This document shows positions 1-8,822 of a stretch of DNA of 64,000 nt, in pieces. A program made the translations under genes and the position numbers. The stretch lies in assembly GCF_020080045.1 (NCBI RefSeq), contig NZ_CP083451.1:4358797-4422796 (forward strand), read 5' to 3'. The stretch is from Comamonas odontotermitis. GTDB taxonomy: Bacteria; Pseudomonadota; Gammaproteobacteria; Burkholderiales; Burkholderiaceae_C. Within the stretch, counting starts at the first letter, position 1; the number at the start of each line of letters is the position of its first letter. The notes beneath the pieces were generated by a model. The model had not been told where the DNA came from and did no database searches. It worked only from the letters and a program-made list of their open reading frames with translations.

Positions 1-884
1 GACTTGTCGCGGCCAACATCGGGTTGAAAGAACACCAGGCGCGTGGAAGGCGTGGCCACGAAAGCCAGCTTCTTGTCTTCCTTGATGCGTGCCAGGTCGC
101 GCGCGGCGGGGTTTTCGATCAGGTCGTAGTCGCCCGACATGAGGCCCGTCAGGCGTGGGCCGGCATTGGGCACGGATACCATCTTCACGGTCTGCCAGTG
201 CGGCTTGGTGCCCCAGTAGCTGTCGTTGCGCTCCAGGGTGATGCCTGTGCCCTTGATATACGACTTGAGCTTGAACGGACCGGTGCCGATTGCCATCTTG
301 CCGCTGTTGAAATCCGCCACCGTGGGCCAAGGGCCCTTGTAGCCACAGCCTTCCTTGGGAGCAAACTTGAGCTTGTCGTGCTTGACGATGCTGCTCGAGA
401 TGATGGGCAGATTGCGGGCAAACTCGGCCGGGATCAACGGCACCGGCTCGGCCGTCTTGACGATGACGGTCAGGTCATCGGGCGTCTGCACATCGGTGAT
501 CAGCTTGGTCGTGTCCATATACGACTGCGACACGTTGGTCTCGTTGTTCAGCGTGCGGCAGATGGTGAACAGCACATCCTGCGAAGTAAAGGGCGCGCCG
601 TTGGAGAACTTCACGTCCTTGCGCAGCTTGAACTCCCAGGTCAGGTCGTCCAGGTTCTTCCACGAGAGAGCCAGCGATGGCACCAGTTCCATATTGGCAG
701 TGCGCCCTACCAGGGAGTCATAGACATGGGCCGAGAACGAGTCGTTCGTCGTCATCTTGTGGTAGTGAGGGTCTGCCGCGGTAGGCTCGGAAGCCAGGGC
801 GATGGTCAGCGTCTGCGCGTTTGCAGCACCCATGAGCACGCCAGCGGCCAGCGCCAGCGCGCGCTTGTTCAGAGGGAAATTCAT
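1..884 (-). CDS. ABC transporter substrate-binding protein, family 5 (partial, C-terminus outside window)
   Basis: Periplasmic binding protein of the peptide/nickel (SBP_bac_5) family, which would hand a peptide-like ligand to an ABC importer. The visible part covers about 294 N-terminal residues. It starts with a signal peptide (MNFPLNKRALALAAGVLMG, cleavage near ANA-Q) and continues with the family pattern of an early DPH, the block WEFKLRKDVKFSNGAPFTSQ near residues 83-102, and later GTGPFKL. The reading frame runs off the left edge, so the gene is truncated by the window and not by mutation. The start ATG at 882-884 was chosen because it gives the signal peptide. A second member of the same family lies at 59284-60867. 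The cognate permease and ATPase genes are not in the window. Confidence 0.9.
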   Translation of the reverse strand, partial: MNFPLNKRALALAAGVLMGAANAQTLTIALASEPTAADPHYHKMTTNDSFSAHVYDSLVGRTANMELVPSLALSWKNLDDLTWEFKLRKDVKFSNGAPFTSQDVLFTICRTLNNETNVSQSYMDTTKLITDVQTPDDLTVIVKTAEPVPLIPAEFARNLPIISSSIVKHDKLKFAPKEGCGYKGPWPTVADFNSGKMAIGTGPFKLKSYIKGTGITLERNDSYWGTKPHWQTVKMVSVPNAGPRLTGLMSGDYDLIENPAARDLARIKEDKKLAFVATPSTRLVFFQPDVGRDK

Positions 885-1279
885 ATCTGCCTTCAAGATG
901 TATGAGGCACCAATGCGGCACCCGTTTTCTGGCACCGGTTACAGGCGCCTGCGCAGAAAGGCCATGGCAAGCGCACGCCCGCCTTGCACTGCTGCGGTAA
1001 AAAGTCGGCACATTCTTACACGGAAATTACAACCGCCCGGCACCGCGCAAAGCCCGTTTACTGGGCATTTACCCCATGAAAACAAGCACTTTATGCGCAT
1101 GCGGAACGATGTTGTGCAGGCTGCGCAACAATGCGATCCCCTGGCATGCGAAGCGGCCCGCGCAAGCGGCACGAATGCCCTTGCCCGGACTGAATGCGCT
1201 CGAAAGAAATCGGTACGGAGGACGAAACTTCATTTCCAGGCCCGCCCTCCTTTTCCAAACTATCTAGAATCGCTCCATC
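885..1279. other. Divergent intergenic region
   Basis: This 395-bp spacer separates the minus-strand solute-binding protein gene from the plus-strand lipoprotein gene, so it should hold both promoters. A TAGAAT hexamer at 1265-1270 could be a -10 element, but it lies only 9 bases before the lipoprotein ATG and has no good -35 match. Short open frames here have no recognisable content. No repeat or RNA structure was recognised. Confidence 0.5.
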
Positions 1280-1840
1280 ATGCGTCGCCGCTTACTTCTT
1301 TGCTCTACTTTGTGCATAACCATCGGGCTTGCAGGCTGCTCTCTGGCCCCGCGCAGCTATACCTTGTCACAGGATGAGTTGCAAACCATGGTGGCCAAGG
1401 CTTTTCCACGTCAATATCCACTGCTGGGACTGGTGACTCTCAATGTCAATGCGCCTGCCCTGGGGCTCAAGCCAGAGATCAATCGCATCAACGCCACAAT
1501 GACCGCGCAGCTCAACGGCAAGGTACTGCCCCATAGCTTTGATGGCGCGATGGACCTGGATTTTGCGCTGCGCTACGAACCCAGGGACCACACCTTGCGC
1601 GCCACGCAGGTGCATGTGAATTCGCTGATGATGACCGGGCTGCCTGACGGGCTGGCCAACATGCTGCAGGCCTACGCGCCGCGCGCGGCCGAACAGGCCA
1701 TGGATGACGTCATCGTCCACACCCTGCGCGACGAAGATCTGGCCAAACTCGACAAGGCCGACCGCCTGCCGGCCTCGTTCACCGTCACCAAGGGTGGCCT
1801 GCGCATCGATTTCGACGAAAAGTCCAAGGCTGCGAACTGA
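1280..1840 (+). CDS. DUF1439 family lipoprotein (YceB-like)
   Basis: A 186-residue predicted lipoprotein. The N-terminus MRRRLLLCSTLCITIGLAGC is a type II signal peptide with lipobox LAGC, so Cys20 would be lipidated after cleavage. The next residue is Ser, which favours sorting to the outer membrane. The remainder (SYTLSQDELQTMVAKAFP followed by beta-rich sequence with LNVNAPALGL) matches the DUF1439/YceB type, a small lipid-binding-like fold of unknown function in Gram-negative bacteria. The GST gene follows 61 bases downstream on the same strand. I am confident of lipoprotein status and fairly confident of the family. No biochemical role can be assigned. Confidence 0.82.
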   Translation: MRRRLLLCSTLCITIGLAGCSLAPRSYTLSQDELQTMVAKAFPRQYPLLGLVTLNVNAPALGLKPEINRINATMTAQLNGKVLPHSFDGAMDLDFALRYEPRDHTLRATQVHVNSLMMTGLPDGLANMLQAYAPRAAEQAMDDVIVHTLRDEDLAKLDKADRLPASFTVTKGGLRIDFDEKSKAAN

Positions 1841-1901
1841 ATTCAATTGATTTATGCTGCGGTCATTGCGCACATCTCGCGCTCTGAACGGAGACCTCAG
1901 C

Positions 1902-2603
1902 ATGCCTACCCTGGACGATTTCAGCATTACCCGCAAATGGCCTGCCACACGGCCTGATCTGCTCCAACTGTATTCGCTGGCCACGCCCAACGGCGTGAAG
2001 GTGTCGATCATGCTGGAAGAGCTGGGCGTGCCCTATGAGGTGCATCACATCAGCTTTGACAGCAATGACCAGCTGACGCCGGAGTTCGTCGGCACCTTCC
2101 CCAACAACAAGATTCCAGCCATCCTCGACCCCAACGGCCCTGGCGGCGAGCCGATTGCACTGTTCGAGTCAGGCGCCATCCTGGTGTACCTGGCCGAAAA
2201 ATACAACCAGTTTCTGCCGCAGGACCTGGGGCTGCGCTACACGACGCTGCAGTGGCTGATGTTCCAGATGGGCGGCATCGGCCCCATGTTTGGCCAGGTG
2301 GGCTTCTTCAACATCTACGGCGGCAAGGATTTCGAGGACAAGCGCCCACTCATGCGCTACGTGAACGAATCGAAACGACTGCTCACCGTGCTGGACAAGC
2401 ACCTCGCAGGCAAAGATTGGGTAGCAGGGAACGAATACACGATTGCCGACATGGCCATCTTCCCGTGGATTCGCAACATGATCGTTCGCTACAACGCCGA
2501 AGAGCTGATCGGCTGGGGCCAGTACCCCGAAGTAAGCCGCGTGCTCAGCCAGTGGCTGCAGCGCCCAGCCGTGCAGCGCGGCCTGCTCGTTCCGGCCCGC
2601 TGA
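1902..2603 (+). CDS. Glutathione S-transferase family protein (YfcG/YghU-type disulfide-bond oxidoreductase)
   Basis: A 233-residue GST. The N-terminal thioredoxin-like domain (LQLYSLATPNGVKVSIMLEE, then NKIPAILDPNGPGG and the glutathione-binding LFESGAILVYLAEKY) is followed by an all-helical C-terminal domain with the capping motif YTIADMAIFPWI. The TPNGVKVSIMLEELG start is typical of the Nu-class YfcG/YghU group, which reduces disulfides with two glutathiones and does not conjugate in the usual way. The ATG at 1902 was chosen over one at 1854 because a GGAG lies 8 bases before it. The pirin gene follows after 14 bases, so the two probably form an operon. Confidence 0.9.
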   Translation: MPTLDDFSITRKWPATRPDLLQLYSLATPNGVKVSIMLEELGVPYEVHHISFDSNDQLTPEFVGTFPNNKIPAILDPNGPGGEPIALFESGAILVYLAEKYNQFLPQDLGLRYTTLQWLMFQMGGIGPMFGQVGFFNIYGGKDFEDKRPLMRYVNESKRLLTVLDKHLAGKDWVAGNEYTIADMAIFPWIRNMIVRYNAEELIGWGQYPEVSRVLSQWLQRPAVQRGLLVPAR

Positions 2604-2617
2604 CGAGGAGAAGCGCC

Positions 2618-3505
2618 ATGGATTCCACCCCCTTGAACCGCTACCCCGGCCGCGTTGCCGACGTGGGAGGCGTGCCGGTGTTGCGCGCACTGCCCAACCG
2701 CGCCCGCCGCATGGTGGGCGCCTGGTGTTTTCTGGACCATGCAGGCCCCTCGCACTTTGACGAAGGCCCCGGCATGCAAGTGGGCCCGCACCCGCACACC
2801 TGCCTGCAGACCTTCACCTGGATGATCGAAGGCGAAGTGCTGCACCGCGACAGCCTGGGCAGCGAGCAACCGATCCGCCCGGGCCAGGTGAACCTGATGA
2901 CGGCCGGCAAAGGCATCGCCCACTCGGAGGAAAGCCTGGGCAAGCCCGATTTCCACGCTGTGCAGCTGTGGATTGCCCTGCCCAAAGACCAGCGCTTCAT
3001 CCCCCCGCGCTTTCAGCATTACCCGGTGCTGCCCCAATTCAGCCGCCAAGGCCTGCAGATGACGGTTCTGGCTGGCGAGTGGGAGGGCCAGCGCGCGCCG
3101 ACCGAGGTACACAGCCCGCTGGTAGCGGTTGACATGGAGGCCAGCCAGCCTACTTCGGCCCCCCTGGCCTTGCGCACCGATTTTGAATACGGGGTGCTTT
3201 GCCTGTATGGCGACCTGCAGGTGAACGGTCAGACAGCACCCGCCAACGAGCTGATCTATCTACCCGAGGGCGGCAGCATGGTAGATGTGCAATGCGGCGC
3301 AAACAGCCGCTTCATTCTGCTGGGCGGCGAGCCCTACGAGGGCGGCGTGCTGATCTGGTGGAATTTTGTCGGCCAGAGCCAGGAAGAAATCGAAGGCTTT
3401 CTGGCCAACTGGAACCAGGGCATCGGTTTTGGGGAGCCGGTGGCCTCGCCGCTGCCGCCGTTGACTGCCCCGACACTGGATGGCGTGCAATTGCGCCAGC
3501 GATAG
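2618..3505 (+). CDS. Pirin family protein
   Basis: A 295-residue bicupin. The N-terminal cupin has the family pattern, with metal-ligand histidines in GPHPHTCLQTFTWMIEGE and the block LMTAGKGIAHSEE. The C-terminal cupin ends in LGGEPYEGGVLIWWNFV, also typical. Bacterial pirins bind iron; some act as quercetinases and others modulate enzymes, so the substrate is unknown. AGGAGAAG directly before the ATG is a good ribosome binding site. The gene sits 14 bases behind the GST gene, which suggests a shared redox or stress role. Confidence 0.92.
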   Translation: MDSTPLNRYPGRVADVGGVPVLRALPNRARRMVGAWCFLDHAGPSHFDEGPGMQVGPHPHTCLQTFTWMIEGEVLHRDSLGSEQPIRPGQVNLMTAGKGIAHSEESLGKPDFHAVQLWIALPKDQRFIPPRFQHYPVLPQFSRQGLQMTVLAGEWEGQRAPTEVHSPLVAVDMEASQPTSAPLALRTDFEYGVLCLYGDLQVNGQTAPANELIYLPEGGSMVDVQCGANSRFILLGGEPYEGGVLIWWNFVGQSQEEIEGFLANWNQGIGFGEPVASPLPPLTAPTLDGVQLRQR

Positions 3506-3548
3506 GCCCAGCCCATACTTTGCCACCCCTGAATGCTATCATTTATAT

Positions 3549-3583
3549 AGCTATTGGCGCTTATAAAGCATACGCCAATGGCC
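3549..3583. repeat. Palindromic intergenic repeat, family A, copy 1
   Basis: The inverted repeat ATTGGCG (3553-3559) / CGCCAAT (3573-3579) sits in an AGCTATTGGCGCTT context between the convergent pirin and dinG genes. It shares the half-sites AGCTATTGGCGC / GCGCCAATAGCT with copies near 24.7, 36.4, 38.7, 44.2, 50.7, 54.0 and 59.1 kb. It may act as a bidirectional terminator. Confidence 0.65.
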
Positions 3584-3668
3584 TTTTAATTGCATCAAAG
3601 CTCGGACAGGCAGCGCTTTGCAACTGAAACTGAGGCTTGGGCTGCGCGTGGCCCGCTTCACCTGGTTT

Positions 3669-5849
3669 TCAGGCCGTAGCCATTCGGCGGTGCAGTGTGA
3701 ACGGTGGCAGACTGGCCAGCAGACGCTGGCCGTAACCGGTGCGCACCAGGCGCTTGTCGTAACAATACACATGGGCCTGGTCGGCCTCGGTACGGATGGC
3801 GCGGCCCACCCACTGCGCCAGGCGAATGGCGGTGGCTGGTACCACGATTTCACTGAAAGGGTCCCGACCCGAGTTCTTCAGCCACTCGGCGCGCGCCTCG
3901 TCCACCGGGTCGTCAGGAGGGGCAAACGGCAGCTTGGTGATGAACAGTGATTCGCACAGCGCCCCCGGCAGATCCAGCCCTTCGCCAAAGCTCTGCATGC
4001 CAAAGATGATCGATGGCAGGCCAGCAGCCACACGCTCGCGGTGCTGCTGCAGCAACTGGCTGCGGGGCAAGGTGTTCTGCACCAGCACATGCTGGCGCAT
4101 GGCGGTGGGCAGGGCATCGACCGCCAGACGCATCTGCTCGCGCGATGTGAACAGCACAAGCCCCCCCGCCTGCACCTGGGCCAGGTCTTCCAGCAAGGCG
4201 TCAACCATTTCGTTGGTGTATTGGGCGGGCGTGCGTGGGTCTGCCTGGGTCTCGGTCACCACCAGACTGCCCTGCTCGGCATAGTTGAAGGGGCTGGCCA
4301 CTTCGAGCGTGCTGACCGCCGCATCGTTGTTCAACCCCGCTTCGCGCAAAAAGAAATCAAACTGGCCGCCGCTGGTAAGCGTGGCCGACGTGAGCACCGC
4401 TCCGCGCACCTGGCTCCACAGATGGTGACGCAGGGTCGAGCCGGGAATCACCGGGCTGGCATAGGCTTTGATAGCGACAAACTCGCCCACCACATCCAGC
4501 GTGAACCACTTGGCCGCAGGCACGCTGCCCGCAGGTGCATCCTGCAGCAACAGCTGTGTGGTGTTGTGTACGGCCTCCAACCTCGGCGCCAAGGTCCCCA
4601 CCTGCGCGTACAAGGTGGACAGGCGTTTGGCTTCATCGGGTTGATCGCGCATCTGGGCACGCAGGGCCTTGGAAATGGCTTGCAGTATCTCCAGAAAGGC
4701 CCCTGCGTGGTGCGTTGCCTGTGCCAATGGCTCTACCAATGCGGGCGGTAACTCTCCGCGCGGCAGGCGCACGCGCGCCGGGCCCCGGCTGCCACCTTGC
4801 AGCTGCTGGCGCATACCCTCACCATACTCGTCCATGATCAGGCGCGCCATATCCTGCAGATGTTGGCGCAACTGCGACGAATGGCGGGGAATGTCGGCGA
4901 TCTCCGAAACCTCGACCAGCGCCCCCACGCGCTGCGCACGGCTCGCGAGCTTGTCGATCCAGGTGAGCTGGCTCAGGTTCATTTCGCAGGCAAACTGGTC
5001 CAACGCGGTACCGGGCAGATGGTGGGCCTCGTCCAGGATCAGCAGACAGTTGTCCAGCTCCGGCAGCAGCCGCGCGCCCAGCGAGGACAGCAGCAGATCG
5101 TGGTTGGCCACCAACACCTGCGCCTGCACCAGTTCCTTGCGGCGTTCGTAATACGTGCAACTGCCAAACAAGGGGCAGTGCTTGCCGGTGCAAGAGGCTC
5201 CTTCAGCAGCCACCGGGCTCCAGACTTCGGGCTCGGGCGGCGTATCCAGGGTATCGCGGTCGCCATCCCAGCGCCGGGTTGCCAGGGCATCGGCCATGCT
5301 GGTGTAGAACTGCAGGCGTGCCGCATGCTCCTGCGGGCTACGCTGGGCATTACGCGCCTGCGCCGCCTCTTCAGGGAAGAAATCGTCGTCGATGGGCTCG
5401 CCCCCATCGGCTGCATCACCCTGTGCCGCACCCGCCAGACGCTCCAGCTTGAGCTTGCATACGTAGCGCCCACGCCCTTTGGCCAGCGCATATTTGAAGG
5501 GCTGTGGCATCTGCTGTGCCAGCGCGGGCAAATCCTTGTTCACCAACTGCTCTTGCAGCGCCACCGTCGCCGTCGAAATCAGCACGCGCGTGCCGCGCTC
5601 CAGCGCCATCGCAATGGCAGGCACTGCATACGCCAGCGATTTACCCACGCCAGTGCCCGCCTGGATCACCGCAAGGGCGCGTTGCGGCTCTTCGCCCTCT
5701 TCCAGCTTGCCCAGTTGCGCAGCGGCAAAAGTCTCTGCCACCTTCTCGGCCATCAAGCGCTGCCCAGGCCGCGAGCGAAAGCCACCATCCGCATTCACCA
5801 TGCGGTCAAAGGCGGAAACAGCGTTGCGGGCCCATTCGGAAGAAGACAT
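3669..5849 (-). CDS. dinG: ATP-dependent DNA helicase, DinG/XPD family
   Basis: A 726-residue superfamily 2 helicase with an iron-sulfur cluster, of the type that unwinds DNA 5'-3' and resolves R-loops and damage intermediates. The Walker A motif AGTGVGKS lies near residues 64-71. Four cluster cysteines fit one at YVCK (about residue 130) and three in SCTGKHCPLFGSC (about residue 223). The DEAH box ILDEAHHL is near residue 271, and the C-terminal motif QWVGRAIRTEAD is near residue 680. The length agrees with E. coli DinG (716). The frame stays open upstream to 6047, but residues before the ATG at 5849 do not look conserved and no start has a strong Shine-Dalgarno sequence, so the start is a homology-style choice. 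Confidence 0.88.
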   Translation of the reverse strand: MSSSEWARNAVSAFDRMVNADGGFRSRPGQRLMAEKVAETFAAAQLGKLEEGEEPQRALAVIQAGTGVGKSLAYAVPAIAMALERGTRVLISTATVALQEQLVNKDLPALAQQMPQPFKYALAKGRGRYVCKLKLERLAGAAQGDAADGGEPIDDDFFPEEAAQARNAQRSPQEHAARLQFYTSMADALATRRWDGDRDTLDTPPEPEVWSPVAAEGASCTGKHCPLFGSCTYYERRKELVQAQVLVANHDLLLSSLGARLLPELDNCLLILDEAHHLPGTALDQFACEMNLSQLTWIDKLASRAQRVGALVEVSEIADIPRHSSQLRQHLQDMARLIMDEYGEGMRQQLQGGSRGPARVRLPRGELPPALVEPLAQATHHAGAFLEILQAISKALRAQMRDQPDEAKRLSTLYAQVGTLAPRLEAVHNTTQLLLQDAPAGSVPAAKWFTLDVVGEFVAIKAYASPVIPGSTLRHHLWSQVRGAVLTSATLTSGGQFDFFLREAGLNNDAAVSTLEVASPFNYAEQGSLVVTETQADPRTPAQYTNEMVDALLEDLAQVQAGGLVLFTSREQMRLAVDALPTAMRQHVLVQNTLPRSQLLQQHRERVAAGLPSIIFGMQSFGEGLDLPGALCESLFITKLPFAPPDDPVDEARAEWLKNSGRDPFSEIVVPATAIRLAQWVGRAIRTEADQAHVYCYDKRLVRTGYGQRLLASLPPFTLHRRMATA

Positions 5850-6164
5850 AGGCGGGGAGTGTGGCATGGTTTGGGAGGGCGCAGCCAACACTGGGGATTT
5901 ATGCGGTATTGGTTGGACGGCTGGCGGCAATACCCGCTCCATACCTTCCGTCGGTCTGTGACTTCCTATCCCCGTCACAGTGACATTTGGCAATACCCCG
6001 CTGCCCGCACCAGACAGTAGAATCGCTTGGGGCATATTCGATGCCATTTTTCATCAGGGTAAAAATACCACGTGTTTCCCGCAAGGAAAGCATGCAGGGC
6101 AACCACACATAGATAGGGGCATGCGCCAGCCAAGCGTGTGCGGTCGCTGTGAATCAAGGCTGAA

Positions 6165-6518
6165 ATGGCAACTTATCAAATTACTACCACGGTACTGGGC
6201 GTGCTTTTTGCCGCAGTCATCCTGTACCTGATCCGTGGTGACCGCCTTTATTTGCGACTGGGCTTGTTCTGGTTTGCGCTCGCAATGCTTGCTGTATTGC
6301 TGGGCGTATGGCCCCGCATGCTCGATCAGGTGGCAGACCAACTGGGCATTCGCTACTCGCCCACGCTGCTGCTGGTATGTGCCGTGGCCGTGCTGTTCAT
6401 CAAGGCTCTGCACGCGGACATGGTCAACACACGGATCGAGCGACAAGTGCGCAGGCTCAATCAAAGCCTGGCGCTGCTACATATCAAGAGCCAGCAAGCC
6501 GCCAGCGAAAAATCCTGA
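6165..6518 (+). CDS. DUF2304 family small membrane protein
   Basis: A 117-residue protein with three predicted membrane helices (about residues 5-22, 29-46 and 66-81) and a charged, helical C-terminal tail (RIERQVRRLNQSLALL). Size, topology and the LYLRLGLFWFALAMLAV stretch match DUF2304, a family usually found next to polysaccharide or lipid-glycosylation genes. Its function is not known. It precedes manC by 34 bases on the same strand and is probably the first gene of the polysaccharide operon. Confidence 0.75.
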   Translation: MATYQITTTVLGVLFAAVILYLIRGDRLYLRLGLFWFALAMLAVLLGVWPRMLDQVADQLGIRYSPTLLLVCAVAVLFIKALHADMVNTRIERQVRRLNQSLALLHIKSQQAASEKS

Positions 6519-6552
6519 ACATTTACTACATCAACTTCAGCAAGTCATTCCA

Positions 6553-8013
6553 ATGTCAAAGCTTACGCCGGTCATCATGTGTGGTGGCAGTGGAACCCGT
6601 TTGTGGCCTCTCTCGCGCGAACACTATCCCAAGCAGTTTCTGAGCCTGAGCGCCGATGGCAAATCGATGCTGCAAAACACGGCGTTGCGCCTGAATGGAC
6701 TGAATTCTGGCATCCAGCAAACGGGCCCCATTCTGGTGTGCAACGCAGAACACCGCTTTCTGGCAGCCCAACAGCTGCAGGAACAAGGCATTGGTGGAGC
6801 CAAGCTGGTGCTGGAGCCCGTTGGCCGCAATACGGCCCCCGCCCTGACCCTGGCTGCCTTGGTGGCCGAGCCCGATGCCGTGCTGCTGGCCATGCCTGCC
6901 GACCATGTCATGACCCGCCCTGAGCAATTGCACCAGGCAGCAGAAATCGGGTGGACCCTGGCCCAGGGCGGCGCCATGGTGACTTTTGGAATCGTCGCGG
7001 ACCGGCCAGAGACCGGGTATGGCTATATCCAGAAAGGCGCATCAGACGACAAAGGCGCATTCTCCATCCAAAGCTTTGCAGAAAAACCATCTGCACAGCT
7101 TGCCGAGCAATACCTGGCCAGCGGCCAATACTTGTGGAACAGCGGCCTGTTCATGGTGCGCGCCGACCAGTGGCTCAAAGCCATGGCTGCCCTCCAGCCC
7201 GCGATGCTGCAAGCATGCCAACAATCCATGGCCCAAAGCACGACGGACATGGACTTCATTCGCCCGCATACTGATCTCTTCGGCGCGTGTCCGTCAGACT
7301 CCATCGACTACGCGGTCATGGAAAAACTACCCGTCAAGCCCGAACTGGGTGTGCCCGCGCGCGTTGTACCGCTGGATGCCGGCTGGTCCGACCTGGGCGC
7401 CTGGGATGCTCTGTGGGACGTTCTGCCGAAAGACGCGCACGGCAATACCGGCAGCGGCGAAACACTGGCCGTCGATACACGCAACAGCCTGCTGTTCTCT
7501 GAAAACCGCCTGATCGCCACCGTCGGCCTGGAAAACGTCGTCATCGTGGAAACCGCCGATGCCGTGCTGGTGGCCGACAAACGCCGCACGCAGGACGTGA
7601 AAAAAGTCGTGGCGGAACTCAAAGCACAAAAGCGCAGCATGGCATCCACCCACCGCAAGGTGCACCGTCCCTGGGGCTGGTATGACAGCATCGACTGCGG
7701 CGAGCGCTTCCAGGTCAAACGCATCGTGGTCAACCCCGGCGCCAAGCTCAGCCTGCAGATGCACCACCACCGGGCCGAACACTGGATCGTGGTGAAGGGC
7801 ACCGCCGAGGTCACCAATGGCGACGAAACTTTTCTGCTGGGCGAAAACGAATCCACCTTCATTCCCCTTGGACACGCCCATCGCCTGGCCAACCCCGGCA
7901 AGGTGCCACTGGAGATCATCGAGGTCCAGTCGGGCAGCTATCTCGGTGAAGACGATATCGTCCGCTTTGAAGACACCTATGGCCGCGCGCCAGCAGTGCA
8001 ACCAGCCAAGTGA
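6553..8013 (+). CDS. manC: Mannose-1-phosphate guanylyltransferase / mannose-6-phosphate isomerase
   Basis: A 486-residue bifunctional enzyme that makes GDP-mannose from GTP and mannose-1-phosphate and can interconvert fructose-6-P and mannose-6-P. The N-terminal nucleotidyltransferase signature is CGGSGTRLWPLSREHYPKQF at residues 10-29, with FAEKPS further on. The C-terminal type II phosphomannose isomerase cupin has the diagnostic QMHHHRAEHWIVVKGTAEV. Length matches ManC/AlgA/CpsB. The ATG at 6553 is the first that gives the conserved N-terminus. No phosphomannomutase (manB) is in the window, so mannose-1-P must come from elsewhere. The downstream wzm GTG overlaps the manC stop, which suggests translational coupling. 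Confidence 0.95.
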   Translation: MSKLTPVIMCGGSGTRLWPLSREHYPKQFLSLSADGKSMLQNTALRLNGLNSGIQQTGPILVCNAEHRFLAAQQLQEQGIGGAKLVLEPVGRNTAPALTLAALVAEPDAVLLAMPADHVMTRPEQLHQAAEIGWTLAQGGAMVTFGIVADRPETGYGYIQKGASDDKGAFSIQSFAEKPSAQLAEQYLASGQYLWNSGLFMVRADQWLKAMAALQPAMLQACQQSMAQSTTDMDFIRPHTDLFGACPSDSIDYAVMEKLPVKPELGVPARVVPLDAGWSDLGAWDALWDVLPKDAHGNTGSGETLAVDTRNSLLFSENRLIATVGLENVVIVETADAVLVADKRRTQDVKKVVAELKAQKRSMASTHRKVHRPWGWYDSIDCGERFQVKRIVVNPGAKLSLQMHHHRAEHWIVVKGTAEVTNGDETFLLGENESTFIPLGHAHRLANPGKVPLEIIEVQSGSYLGEDDIVRFEDTYGRAPAVQPAK

Positions 8014-8822
8014 GCACCATGCCTGGATTACCCATGCTTCGCGCCCTGTGGGCATACCGCGGTTTCATCTGGAGCAGCGTGCTGCGCGAGTTCCATGGCA
8101 AGTACCGCGAATCGCTGCTCGGCGCTTTCTGGTCAGTAGCCAACCCGCTGACCATGATTGTCATCTACACCGTGGTGTTCGGCCAGCTCATGCGCTCTAC
8201 CCTGCCGGGGCACGAGCAAACGCCATTTGCTTTCAGCATCTACCTGTGCGCCGGCGTCATCACATGGGGGCTTTTTTCCGAAATGCTGGGTAGGTTGAAT
8301 GGAGTGTTTCTGGAGCACGGCAACCTCATCAAGAAATCGAACTTTCCGCGCATCTGCCTGCCAGCCATCGTCACACTGTCCGCACTCATCAACTTCGGCA
8401 TCATTTTTACGTTGTACCTGCTCTTTCTAGCCATCATCGGCCATTGGCCGGGCGTGGCTCTCTTCGCGCTAGTTCCGTTGCTGGCGCTGCAGCTCCTGTT
8501 TACGTTGGGATTGGGTATTTTTCTGGGCACACTCAATGTGTTCTTTCGCGACGTGGGCCAACTCACCGGCGTGGTACTGCAGTTCTGGTTCTGGCTCACC
8601 CCCATTGTCTACACCCTGCCCGCACTGCCCGAAAAAGTACGCGGCCTGATGGCACTCAACCCCATGCAACCACTGATAGCCGCTTACCAGCAGATCTTTC
8701 TGGACAAGACCCTGCCCGCCTTTGGTCCGCTGCTGCCCCTTGTCATCTTGACCGTCATCTTCCTGCTGCTCGGTGCAGGCTTTTTCCTGGCCCGCGTGGG
8801 CGAACTGGTGGATGAACTGTAA
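8010..8822 (+). CDS. wzm: ABC-2 polysaccharide export permease (Wzm)
   Basis: A 270-residue inner-membrane permease with six predicted helices. It has the ABC-2 family N-terminal amphipathic start (RGFIWSSVLREFHGKYRESLLG) and the late LNVFFRDVGQLTGVVLQFWF motif, both typical of Wzm/KpsM-like O-antigen exporters. With Wzt it would flip lipid-linked polysaccharide to the periplasm. The GTG at 8010 overlaps the manC stop by 4 bases. ATGs at 8019 or 8034 are alternatives. The stop overlaps the wzt start as TAATG. Confidence 0.93.
   Translation: MSTMPGLPMLRALWAYRGFIWSSVLREFHGKYRESLLGAFWSVANPLTMIVIYTVVFGQLMRSTLPGHEQTPFAFSIYLCAGVITWGLFSEMLGRLNGVFLEHGNLIKKSNFPRICLPAIVTLSALINFGIIFTLYLLFLAIIGHWPGVALFALVPLLALQLLFTLGLGIFLGTLNVFFRDVGQLTGVVLQFWFWLTPIVYTLPALPEKVRGLMALNPMQPLIAAYQQIFLDKTLPAFGPLLPLVILTVIFLLLGAGFFLARVGELVDEL

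Noticed and set aside
24..905. 293-codon plus-strand open frame at the left edge
   Set aside because: It is antisense to the solute-binding protein, which has a signal peptide and family motifs and runs off the window.
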